Source: Tetrapyrgos nigripes
Lineage: Eukaryota > Basidiomycota > Agaricomycetes > Agaricales > Campanellaceae
Assembly: GCA_013368315.1 (NCBI GenBank)
Contig: JAACJM010000010.1
Coordinates: 372,001 to 436,000 of the forward strand
DNA: 64,000 bases
Reading direction: 5' to 3'
Position numbers and translations under genes: made by a program. Shown here piece after piece: positions 21,322 to 34,014 of the stretch; the stretch's first letter is position 1, and each line of letters opens with the position of its first letter. The notes beneath the pieces were generated by a model. The model saw only the letters and a list, made by a program, of their open reading frames with translations, searched no databases and was not told where the DNA came from.

Positions 21322-22850
21322 TCACTCCCAATCACTGTCGCCATCATCAGAGTCAGTGGTCGCGGTCTTCTTGGCTGCCGTCTTGTCTTCTCTCCCGCTG
21401 ACATTCCCAGACGAAACCAAGTCATAACTCTCTTCACTGCTTTCTCGAGGGCTGGCATTCGCAGGTGTATGTGGTTTCGTAGAAGATGGCGTCTTGGTTG
21501 TTGTGTCGTCTGTCGTCTTAGCGGCGGCCGGAGGTGTTGGAGTTGCCTTTGACTCGGTGCTTTCTTCCGCATCATCGTCTTCCCAACTGAAATCCTCATC
21601 ACTCTCAACAGTACCTAGAGCAATTTGAGATTCCATTGAATCAAAAGATATCAAACATCTTACCTTGAATCAAAGCCTTGCGTTTCTCTTCCTCTGTCTG
21701 GATTTGATGTACACGGAAAAAGTATCGTTTCCAGAAGTCGTCCTTAGAGAGTAGAGAGGGTACTGCTCAAATTCGTCAATAGTGCCCAAGCCAACAGAAA
21801 GTCGCAGGTACTCACCCACTGAGTCCATGGTAGTTTGCAATGCTTGCCCATCGTCGCCATCCTTCAGAGCACTGTCAATCTTCGTAGACCAATGCTCACT
21901 CTCAAAACCTCCTTTGCCTTCGTATTCAGATTTTGCCCATTCCGTATATAGTTCTCGTATACTCTGTTCCGCCTCGGGGTCATGCTTGATAATTTCAGGA
22001 TCATGTTTGAGGCGTTTCAACAAAGCCTCAGCGCGAGTGGCCACAGCATTCTTCGCAGTAGCCTTTCCCTTCCCCTTGTCAGGAGTTCCAGAATCATTTG
22101 TGTCCGAAGGCAGCATCCACATATCGGATCCATCCCATACGAGACCAGTGGACCTGTCTGTCGATGATGCCTCCGGAGGAATGACTTTAACCGCGTCCTT
22201 GAGAACTTCACCTGCTTCGCGCAGCAGAGCCTCGCTCTTATGCACGTATTCCTCTGCTTGAGCCCGAGTGACTCCCTGTAACCTTTGGAGTTCCGAAGTT
22301 AAATTTGTCCTCAACTGGGCAAAATCCGTAGTTTCAGCGACGTGCTTCAAGGACTCCGGGAGATGCTGTTGCACTGTAGAAACAACATTTGGGGGCAGCG
22401 CAGACTGGAGTCGAGAAAGAAGAGTCGGTGCAGCAGTGCTAGTGGATGGTTCCCCTTCATTGTCTTCAGAAGGCACCGCTGGTTTCAGGGTTTCGCTGGA
22501 CGCTCTTGGTTGAGCGTTGTCGTCTGATGGAGGACCACTTTGACCTTCTCCACCGCCCTCCGTGGGTGCATCAGAAGTAAGCCTGGTAAACTCTTTCTGA
22601 GCTTGCGAAACTACTCCGGTAAAGTCCTTCCGAGCAGTCTCCAGAGCGGATTGACTCTAAAACACAGAAAAGTTATGGAGGTTGGTATAGCAAATTCGAT
22701 GTGATAACGCACTTGCTTCCGGAAACCACCCCAAAAACTGTTGAGCTGACCGATTACTTGACTGACTTCTTCATTTAGACTACGTTCGGGCTGGTTAGGT
22801 GGAGGCGTGTTTGAGCCTCCAGCAATGTCGTAGGGATCTAAGAAGTTCAT
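21322..22850 (-). CDS. BSD-domain protein (Dos2/SYAP1-like)
   Basis: The start is MNFLDPYDIAGGSNTP. An amphipathic stretch (VIGQLNSFWGGFRKQSQSALETARKDFTGVVSQAQKEF) precedes an acidic central region and a helical segment (RAEALLKRLKHDPEIIKHDP). The BSD core is split by an intron near 21760 and reads KDDFWKRYFFRVHQI in the following exon. The C-terminus is acidic and ends GDSDWE. The F-W and Y-F pairs in that core are the BSD hallmark. Fungal Dos2-like and animal SYAP1 proteins share the amphipathic N-terminus and central BSD layout; their biochemical role is poorly defined. The gene lies 79 bases from the CPS small-chain stop and in the same direction. Confidence 0.82.
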
Positions 22851-22929
22851 TGGAGATGTGACGTAATACTCTTTATTATGTTATGTACATATTTACTGAG
22901 ACGAACGGGAAAACTAATGTTACATTTCT

Positions 22930-24391
22930 TTAAGCAGTGACAGCAATACGAGGAGCAGTCTGTGTTCTCATGGGAGACTCAGTGATGACATTGTTGTGAG
23001 CACTTCCTGCAAGCTGCTGATGCATCTTACATTCGGCAATAAAGTCGCTGAACATCTTCGCGGAGTCAGAATCTCTCGGGCGATGGGTTGTAGTATTTAC
23101 TCACCTCGATTGTATCAAGAGGTCCACCAGCACTTTCCGGGTGGAATTGCACTCCCCAGACCTTTTTGCCCGAGTTGTCGGTTGACTTGATACCTTCAAC
23201 AGATGAATCGTTGCAGTTGATGAAGAATGGTTCCCATCCTGCGGGGAAAGGATCCTGAAGTTTCAATGCATACTGATGATTTTGACTAGAAAAATTGCAG
23301 TAAGTCGCCACGTTCATTGACGAACCCAGTCGACATACCTTGTCACGTAAACTCGGCCAGCCCTGATGGAACCAGATGAAGCGAGGGCTAGGACTGGTTG
23401 GTTATGGCCACGGTTCCCAAAGGTCATTCGATATGCATCCAAGCCCGCGGCCATACCAATGATCTGATGGCCCATACAGATTCCAAATATCGGCTTGCTC
23501 CATTCATTGATGGTTTGCCTCAATTTGAGTGCAGCTTCCATACAGTGGGAAGGATCGCCCGGACCGTTGCTCAAGAAGAGACCATCAAACTGATCCCTTA
23601 CGGCATTGAAGTCGTAATTCCAAGGCAGCACTGTCACTGCAGCGTCTCGGCGTACGAGCGAACGAACAATGTTAGCCTTGGCTCCGAAGTCGAGGACTGC
23701 AATCTTGACAGAGCCTGAGGGATTCAGGACATAGGGCTCTTTGGTCGAGACCTGATCAACGAGATTTTCGAGTGAGGGATCCCAGTATTCGTGGTCTTTG
23801 GGAGCAGGCAACGAAGCGTCAGAGCCAACGGCTAGTCGTCCTAGTGTGGTGCCTTGATCACGAAGCAGTCGCGTAACTGCACGTGTATCGACACCAGTTA
23901 TTCCTGGAACGTCATATCTTTTACACCAAGAAGCCAACGACTCCACAGCCAAGTAGTGTGAGAACTTTTGCGCAACGTCTCCTACGACGACAGCGGCACA
24001 CTGGATGTTCTGGGACTCGAGGACAACGCCAACATCATGAGAGTCGAAGGGAGCAGTGTTTTTCGGGACGCCGTAATTTCCTATGAGAGGTGTAGTGAAA
24101 ACGAGAATTTGACCCCGGTACGAAGGATCGGTCATAGATTCGGTATCTAGAAAGATAAAAAGAGTTGAACAATATTAGAAAGTGACGGATGTGGCCCAGC
24201 TTACAAGATGTGATGGATGTTGAGAAGACCGTTTCACCAAAAATGCTTCTTGGCGCTCCAAATGACCGTCCGTAGAAAGACTGACCAGTCTTTAAGTGGA
24301 GGGCAGCAGGAGGAAGCGTTGAACCAGGAGAGCTGGCATGGGAGGCAAAACTTCGAGAAAGACGAGGAAGAGTGTAAATCTGTCGGAACAT
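22930..24391 (-). CDS. CPA1: Carbamoyl-phosphate synthase, arginine-specific small chain
   Basis: The protein starts MFRQIYTLPRLSRSFASHAS, a basic Ser-rich mitochondrial presequence as in Neurospora arg-2. The small-chain N-domain follows: LHLKTGQSFYGRSFGAP, FTTPLIGNYGVP, YDVPGITGVDTRAVTRLLRDQG. The class I glutamine amidotransferase domain shows IAVLDFGAKANIVRSL, LFLSNGPGDP, the nucleophile-Cys motif FGICMGHQIIG and the His/Glu motif GVQFHPE. It releases ammonia from glutamine for the large chain, which makes carbamoyl phosphate for arginine synthesis. Introns occur near 24140-24200, 23290-23340 and 23060-23100. The next upstream element is a spliced leader ORF ending 16 bases before this ATG, which probably mediates arginine feedback on translation. 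Confidence 0.95.
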
Positions 24392-24407
24392 TTTTGTGGT
24401 TGTACCT

Positions 24408-24528
24408 TCAAAAGGGCAAAAGGGAGAAGACAAGATCGCTCAAATAACTAGCAGACAAAAGTTAGATGGACCTTCGATCAAAGAATAGGATAGACGTACT
24501 CGTCGCGAGTGTTTTGAGTGAAGAGCAT
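24408..24528 (-). promoter_or_regulatory. Spliced upstream ORF resembling the arginine attenuator peptide
   Basis: The ATG is at 24528-24526. Exon 1 (24528-24500, 29 bases) and exon 2 (24447-24408, 40 bases) join to a 22-codon peptide plus TGA, with the core DYLSDLVF. The 52-base intron (24499-24448) has donor gtacgt, branch point ctaac and acceptor gctag. In Neurospora arg-2 and yeast CPA1 a 24-25-residue leader peptide with the DY(L/I)SDH core stalls ribosomes when arginine is high. This leader sits at the same place before the same gene, with a 16-base spacer. The residue at the usual Trp position is Phe here. If the intron is kept, the frame gives a 16-residue peptide lacking the core. 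Confidence 0.85.
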
Positions 24529-24740
24529 GTACAAGGGCAAAGCCGTGAGTGAACGCGCAAGATAAGAGGCGGAATTTCAACTTCAAGCGAATAAAATTTT
24601 TTCTGAAACCGCCACGTGCAGACCCTTGACTCATTTGTATGATTTCATTCCAGTCATATCCTGCATCTAATTACGCTCAGACGCTGTCGTGCTACTCGAT
24701 GTATATACAGGATAATGACATGAAGCATGCAACAAGATAT

Positions 24741-27700
24741 TTATCGGCTCTTAACCCCTGCTCTTCTGGACTTCGGAATATGAGACTGCTCTGCATCGGA
24801 ATCAGAGTCAGAATCAGAATCCTCTCCATACGCGCTCGCAGCCATGCCATACATGTCTGCAGAGGAATTTTGCAACTTCGTCGGTTCAGGAACTTGTGAC
24901 AGTTGAAGTGGGAAAAGCGAGCGTTGGCTGGCGATGTCTGTAAGCCGCCGATAAGAAGCGGAAGAATTTGTTCTGCTCTGGACCCTGACGGCTGCTTCAA
25001 CTTCCTCCTCGTCGTCAGAATCAGCACCGAGATCATCGTCGTCTTTCCATTGGGAGTAAGGAAATTGTGTCTGACTCTCGCTAGCTATGAACAGCGGTTG
25101 GGAGTACTTCTCTGCCATGCCGTCATCACGAGGGGGACTACTTGATGACCGGAGTTGATCCTCACCTCCAACAGAAGCCGTGTCACCTTGAGATGGTGAA
25201 GACAGCTCCTGTCGCAGAGTGGTCCATGCAGCTGGGGTGACAGTGGTCGCAGTTGTCGATTTCACCATCTGCATTGGCGTGACCGTAGGATGATTAGCGG
25301 TGGCATCGTCGTGTGCAGTTGTAGACTGAGAAGATAAAAATTGTTTCGATCTGCTCCTAGTCATTCTAGTCATTTTCACGACACTCTCTCTGATACCCTG
25401 CTCATGCTTCGAGAGAGGTTGAGTATTTGTCGCTGCGGCGGGCTTTTGAGGAGGTGACTGAACAAGCAAAGAGCTGAGATGGTTTGGCAAAGCTTTACGG
25501 GAGGGCGAGAGCTTTGCGGGAGCAACCTCATCAACCTCAATTGGGCTTTCAGCACGAGGTGTTACGATGGTGGGCTGTATGGGGTCGGGATCTTGGGTTG
25601 AGAAGGCAGGGTGAGCGATAGGTGAGGTATCCGTTCCTTGGGCAATTGGAAGGTGTGTAGGTGACGGAAGAAGTTTCGGGGCCTGAGTATTCACGGGTGG
25701 GATACCGGAATGGACGTTTTCTGCAGGTTCAGGTGAGGTATTCCCGATGTTTCCTCCATCCTCTGCAACCCCTTTTTCGGAATCTGAATCGTTTTCATCA
25801 GAATCTGACCAACTGACTGCATGCCGCTTTTTGATTCTAGAGTCGTCAACGTCATCTTCCAGGACAATATCAGTAACGGGAGCGGGAAAGTCGGATAATA
25901 ATGCGTTATCAAGAGTGAGAGGGCGCTTTGTTGGACCGCGCATCAGGGCCTCCAGGTCAATATCAGGAAAAGCAACGGCAAGGGGTTTTTTTGGCGAGGA
26001 TGACTGTGGATAAATTATGGGTTCTTCATCAGATGATTCGGATCCGCTGTCAGGAGCGGCGGCGCTTCCAAGATTCGCATTGGGTGGTACTGTCAAGGCC
26101 TATTTGTCGATCCATATTTCAAGAAAACAGAGTCAAGAAAGGTTTATCGGGCGACCTACAGCTTTTCCAAAATGTACAGGATCCGACCTTTTGGACGGCT
26201 GCAGACGATCCTCATTCCCACTCGGCGCAATGGCAGAGACAGACTTTATCTTTTCGACCAATCCTGAAGCACTCGATTTTTGAGGCGGGGGTACGCTTTG
26301 AAGACGGCGGCCAACCAGACTGGAGAGAGAAGCCCTTGCGGCATCAAGTTCTTCGGAACTCGCCGGAACTGCTTTGTTCTTCTTCTCAGCCTTCTTTCGT
26401 CTACTGGGTTCTTTGTCCTGGTTATTAAGTGCAGGTTCCTTCGCAACTTCAAACAGCGATTGAGTCAAGTATCGCAGCTTACCAACCGGAAGACTTACCT
26501 TCCGTTGGAGAATTGTCTGCTGGGGCTGTCGACTTTCTCTTCTTCTTTCTCTTTGCTTTGCCTGGAGGACTATGATGAGAAGGTGAAGGGTCCCCAGCAG
26601 TGAGAGCGACGAACCAGCATCTTCAACGTCTGCGGATTCTGAAGTTGTCTTGCTTGTGGCATCCGAACCTGGCCAGAGACCTGAGTTAACGCTACATTAG
26701 TGAACCATGTAGGACGTACCGATTGATTTCTTGACAGGCGGAACTTCCACACTGAGTGCCGTACTTTTTCTTCGAGGTCTCTTATCTACAGATACAAAGA
26801 TGTCAGCAGAGAATGAGTGTATGAAACATAAACTTACCAGAAGATGCCTCTTTCGGTTCTTCTGTTGGTCCATCTGTAGGTAGATATGCATGAATTTGAG
26901 ATTCTCGACATTTTCGAAATGCATACCAGGAGTCGTAGCTGTACCTTGTAGTCAGAACAAGTATCGCTCATAATCGGATCGGGTCACATACCAGCATTCA
27001 TTATCTCCGCCAGTTGCTCGGCGAATTTCTTTTTGGGTTTCTTGCTACTCGAGGCTACATCGGAAACTTCGTTTGCAAGGTTTCCATCACCCTCAACTTC
27101 CACCTCAGGTTGTTTCTTCGCCTTCGCCTTTGGTTTTGGCTTCTTCTTTTCCGGTTTGTCGGGCTTGTTTGATGAATCTTCAGCTTGCACGGTGATAGCA
27201 GTTTCATTATTCGTATGGCTCGCTTGAGGCTCTGGATTCTCTTCGGCAGGTGGGCTAGTCATCTGCACATCCGACTCTCTCTGGTCCGGGGAAGGATGTA
27301 CAGGTGAAGGCATTGATGCAGTTGCATTCGGTATATTCTCTGACCTTTCCTCAGATGAAGGTACAGAGGTCGCGGGGCGCAACTCCTGGTCAGAGGGTTG
27401 AGATGCGACTCCCGCAGTTGAAACCGGTGCAGCGGCTTGATTTGACGCCGGAGCCGCAGATGAAACAGATTTTCTGCGTTTTCGAGGTGGGACAACCTGT
27501 GATTCGGAAGAACCTGGGGAGGGTGCATCTTCAAACGCGACTTTCCGTTTCTGAGCTGTACCAGTGTCAGGGATTCCGGGTACAGCACCATTCATACGAG
27601 GGGATTGAGAGTAGGAATCAGAAGGAGTAGGAATGGCAGAGTTGGAGCTCTGAAAAAGAGTTCAACAAAACGGCCAGGGAGAAATGAGAGGTTTGACGCA

Positions 27701-28087
27701 CCGATAAGACAATAACCCGAACATCCACAGTACCAGACATACGTGCTGCAGCGCAGAAAGCATCAAAATCATCATCTTCATTCACTCATTTAGCTGAACT
27801 GTGCTTTAGTGAGAACACCTGATCGTACCGTCTTCGAGATCAATAATTCGTTCACCACGATGTTGTGCAAGATGTATAGACACGTCGTCAGCAAGATTGA
27901 GCTTTCTTCGGATAACTTGTTTGGTTTCTGCTAGGGAATTCTCTGCGCTGAAGAGTTGATGGGGCGAAACGAACTAGGAGTATAGAAATGTACCATTGAG
28001 TAGTCTATCAAATGTTCTGCCTGGGGCGAGATAGGTGACGATAGCTTCGAACGATTCACGTTTCCGTTTTCGAGCATTGCTCTCCAT
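24741..28087 (-). CDS. Large, mostly disordered nuclear protein with a ubiquitin-like N-terminal fold
   Basis: Exons were followed from MESNARKRKRESFEAIV (28087) through RTFDRLLN, the segment ENSLAETKQVIRRKLNLADDVSIHL, RGERIIDLED and DVRVIVLSS. This first 90-residue part has the pattern of a small beta-grasp (ubiquitin-like) domain with an early basic motif. Long Ser/Pro/Lys-rich sequence follows with KRKVAFED, KKKPKPKAKAKK and KKPKKKFAEQLAEIMNAG, then several very small exons (one is 18 bases at 26927-26944). The exon at 26096-24741 has acidic SDSDEND runs and a final SDSDSDSDAEQ. No family is recognised; coilin has a comparable layout but I see no coilin-specific motif. Exon joins between 26470 and 26930 are uncertain. 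It is head-to-head with the complex I gene across 110 bases. Confidence 0.65.
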
Positions 28088-28197
28088 GGTGTCAAAGGAA
28101 CAACGCGTCGATTGTCGCGTCGCCGAACGGAGATCGAGGAGAGGAGAGAAAAGGGAGGACCAACAGAGACAAATACCATTCTCAACCGACCGTCATC

Positions 28198-28542
28198 ATG
28201 GCAGGCCCTCACTGTAAGTAGCCAGGTATCTGACTATCTCTCGTTCTAAACCCTCTCTTTGTAGCTGCTGGATTTCATCCTCATCTTCCTGGCTTCAGAT
28301 ACTCGTTCCTTGCTAAAGGACTCGGTGCCACAATGTGGTTCTTCGTTTTCTATCGCGTCAGGTGCGTCATACTTTGTAAATCTTGGAACTCTCGCTCACT
28401 ATCATCGCAGACAAGAAGGAGGCAAACTAGTAGTGAGTTCCAGTCTTGAAAAGATTTACCCAATCTAAGTGTTTGTTCCAAGGGACATCTTCCATTTGAA
28501 GGCCACGGCGATGGACATGGACACGATGAACACCATCATTAA
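28198..28542 (+). CDS. Complex I B2-like small subunit (NDUFB2 family)
   Basis: Four exons (first 28198-28213) give a protein of about 63 residues: MAGPHSAGFHPHLPGFRYS, LAKGLGATMWFFVFYRVRQEGGKLVGHLPFEGHGDG, and a His-rich end. The MWFxxxxR segment is a single membrane span, and the following GxxLxGH(x)P motif matches the NDUFB2 (AGGG) accessory subunit of mitochondrial NADH:ubiquinone oxidoreductase. It would sit in the membrane arm of complex I. The length is typical for the mature family member, and the His-rich tail is common in fungi. The assignment rests on a short motif. Confidence 0.72.
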
Positions 28543-28844
28543 CACTATCGCTGTATTATTATGGGAATAAACCAGGACCACTTGCTAGACGTTCTCTTAA
28601 CATCAACTTTGTAGAAAAGTTGCTTCCTTACCCAGGAATCCGCTGGTTCTGACTTCCGCCGTCAATTACTTTTCGCATTTCGCATCAGCCGTAGCCCAGA
28701 GAAGCTTGGTTTCTTGGCGAGAAAGCGATGTGAAACTAGAGCCCGTAGTGTAACACCGTATATTATATTTGGTACTTCCAATTTACACATAAATAACAGC
28801 GGACTTTGTCCGTCTCAAGGTTCACTCGAAGAACAGAGACGTGT

Positions 28845-30632
28845 ATGTCCGTCTTCAAATTCGCTAGAAGAGGAGCCGTTGTCAACCTCCTGCGAATATC
28901 ATGGGTCGTATTGGCGCTTTGGGAAGAATCAGGTATCTTCTCTTACAGCGCTAGTTCGTGTTCTTGGCCAGACTCTGCTCTTCATGTACGCCTCTCTTTT
29001 GAACTACGTGTCGTCAACTCTACTCAAGCCTGAAGCAGAAATATACGGATGAAACCCAGCCTGCACACCTCTTGGTTGTCGCTGACCCACAAATTCTCGA
29101 TCACCGCTCCTACCCCGGACGATCGCCCATCCTTACTTACATATCCCAAGTTCTGGTCGACTTAAATCTACGCAAAAGCTGGCGCGCTGCCTTACACTCC
29201 CACCCGGATGCCGTCTTCTTCTTAGGTGATATGATGGACGGAGGTAGAATGTCAATGTCGGATGACGAGTGCGTGCCTGACCGTGTTCTACTGCTTCTCT
29301 GGTTACTGAACGTGTTGCATAGGTATGAAGGATATTACCACAGATTCAAGAAGGTCTTCAAGACGAGCAAGAATATTCCGACGTACTTTATACCAGGAAA
29401 CCATGATACTGGGTACGTCCCGTAACTGGGGGATATCCTTTTCACTCAATTCTTCTGGACAGTCTAGGAAGCCTTAACATGTTTTCTCCGGACGCCCATA
29501 GCCGTTATACAACACATTTCGGTCCTCTTAATGATGTTGTTCGGATTGCAAATCATTCTATCGTTCTTGTAGATGCGCCAGGTCTGGTGGAAGAGGATTA
29601 CAAGAGACATGGCCGTGGACGGTCATATGCAGAATGGCAACCTACTCCTGGTGGAACAATCGACTTTGTGAAGCGGTTCGCGAAAGGTGCAGGAAGGATC
29701 TTACTTTATATCATCGCAGCTAACCATTTGTGCCAGATCACAAAGATGGCCCGACTCTTCTATTCAGTCATATACCTCTTTCCAGGCCCGAAGGTTCTGA
29801 CTGTGGCCCTCTACGCGAAAGAGGCACCGTACATCGTGGTGTAGGAATCGGGTACCAAAACACGCTTGCTTCAGAGACCACTAGATTTCTGTTGGAATCT
29901 GTCAGGCCGTCTTTGATTTTAAGGTTTTTTTATTGACACCTGCGCCAGAGTGTGATATCTGACCTCAGTCATTCTAGCGGCGATGATCATGACTACTGTG
30001 AATACACTCATACGTTAACACGCGGTGGTCGAACATATCAAACTCGAGAGGTCACCGTAAAGTCGTTGTCTATGGCCATGGGTATTCGACGGCCGGGTTA
30101 CCAACTGCTGTCCCTTTCTCCGTCTGGAGGATCCATTGGAAATGTTGCTGATGTTCCCTGCATCATGCCGGACCAACTAGGAATATATCTTTCTGTGTAT
30201 ATTCCTCTGCTCGTGCTTTCGCTATTGGTGCTGCTCTTTCACACTGCTTTACGATCTTGGACACGTCAGTCGAGGTTTCCGAATCGGGGGGAGCATGCCA
30301 AAAATCGGTCGACGTCTTCGTTTCCTCGACAAAGATCTTCTTCGCGATTGGCCCGGACTGATAGCAATATATTGCACGAGAATGTGCTTGAAGGAGACTG
30401 TGACGACAAGATGCCTCTTCCTGTTTCTTCCGAAACCCCGCAGTATCATCGCGGATTATCCTGGACATTTACCCTAGATGGAAGACGTCGAAGGATTTCC
30501 TGCGGCTGTCCCTCGATATACACCAAACCCGGTGGCTTTGTGGGCCGTTTCCTGTGTGACGTGCGCGATGTCGCGGTGTATCCCGTAACGATCATTCTCC
30601 TTGTTTCCTTCTGGGTTTTTCTGGACTCTTAA
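28845..30632 (+). CDS. CDC1/TED1-like metallophosphoesterase, intact active site
   Basis: Exon 1 runs from MSVFKFARRGAVVNLLRISW (28845) to 28985, with a membrane segment. Exon 2 starts at 29036. Motifs in order are LLVVADPQILDH, AVFFLGDMMDGGR, YFIPGNHDTG, IVLVDAPGLVEEDY, LLFSHIPLSR and SGDDHDYCEYTH. These supply the Asp, Asn and His ligands expected for the two-metal centre. Two membrane spans follow (LGIYLSVYIPLLVLSLLVLLF and VAVYPVTIILLVSFWVFL). Family members act on GPI-anchor ethanolamine phosphate in the ER/Golgi. The protein shares order, intron positions and many motifs with the leftward gene at 19109-21137. An in-frame ATG at 28806 would add 13 residues. Confidence 0.87.
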
Positions 30633-31309
30633 GTATCGTGTAGCATAGCTGACACACAGGCAACATTTGCGGTGCCATGTGTAGAAATTATTGACGTGTC
30701 GATGGATTGCCCTGGGCAAGTCGACGTTAGTAGACATGGCCTGTAGATATCTATTTTAGATCTACAGAAGTTATTGGATGGTCCCTCGATCTATCAGGTC
30801 CAGACAAACGTGCCCTGGCGGAACACTAAGTCCGACTTCATACTATAAATGGACTCTAGGCCTGAAATTTTGAGCTGCAGGCCCAGGGCAAGTTCTGACT
30901 GACTGACTGACGCCTTGCAAATGATATGTACACAGCCAGACCGGCAACAGTATATAGAAGGCTACGAGTATATTGAAAAATGAAAGTACACATGGGGCAC
31001 AAGGCACGTTTGCAAGCGGAGGTCTTAAGTATAACGATAACCGCCACGACGACGCCTTCTTTACCCATCTCGAAACGACCACAGCGCAAATCGTGGGTCT
31101 TTGAACCCATCAGGGAAGAACCTGTGTCCTTGGAGCCAGAGCAACAACTTGGAAACAAGCCACGACGTCACAAGCCTCGCCTGCCCCTAACCCGAACCCA
31201 GTCCGCTCCTACTCTCACTCTTCTCTCCACCAACATATATCAAATAAATCCACTCAGGTAATCCCCTTATCTCTCCTCCTTCTTCTTCTCTCATCTCCAA
31301 TCCAGCCCC
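30633..31309. other. Upstream region of UGP
   Basis: This 677-base stretch holds the UGP promoter. A gactgactgactgac run lies at about 30897-30911, and a strong pyrimidine tract (about 31255-31305) sits directly before the UGP start codon, as in many highly expressed fungal genes. A 93-codon plus-strand frame at 30980-31261 has no supporting motif and was not called. Confidence 0.45.
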
Positions 31310-33393
<2,084 letters not shown>

Positions 33394-34014
33394 ATAGTAA
33401 GGGAAATGGACTTCGGACACTTAGATACTTTTGATAGGGAGGGAGCCAAAAACATAGACACTTAGTAGTTAGTTGGCTTTACGCTTTAAATTCTCATAGT
33501 AGCTCCAATATGATCATAACTGCGATATTATAATAAAGCCTTTCTTCCGACGACGTGAGTTCCATTTCAAGTCCCTCAACGCGTAATTAACGCGGTCACG
33601 AGATATTCTCTCCTTTGACTCCTAACTGTGACACTGTTGGTCTTACTCATACCCCTCCTGAAATCATTTGAAGTTTCACCCTCCGATAGGACTCCCTACT
33701 AAACCCAGATCCCCATCCCGACAAATTTTGCCCAAAACCCCCAATCTCCTTGATCCAGACCCTATCAAAAAATCCCGACATCTTGGCTAAATTTTCACGC
33801 AGCCGGATGCACCGACCCGACAAGTAATATGGTCCCGTCTCCTCCAATGCTCAGTAACAAAAGGAACAATCCGACATTTGTTCAGGGCTGGAAGGAGTCA
33901 TGTAGTCCAATGGTCCGCTAAATTCCGTTTTTCTTATCTCTTATCGCTAGAAATTCTCTTATAGGGCCCCTGGCCAGCGATTTTGGATCTCGGAGTGACT
34001 TGCTCCTGTCTGTA
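33394..34014. other. Intergenic region between UGP1 and the NCS2 permease
   Basis: This 621-base stretch carries the UGP1 3' UTR and the permease promoter. A short minus-strand frame (33647-33847) lacks any motif. No repeat or structured element was recognised. Confidence 0.4.

Noticed and set aside
24440..24634. 64-codon unspliced minus-strand ORF upstream of the CPS small chain
   Set aside because: It has no attenuator core and reads through the intron; the spliced ORF starting at 24528 matches the known leader-peptide family.
30980..31261. 93-codon ORF in the UGP1 upstream region
   Set aside because: It is composed of promoter-like pyrimidine-rich sequence with no motif; it more likely lies in the promoter and leader.
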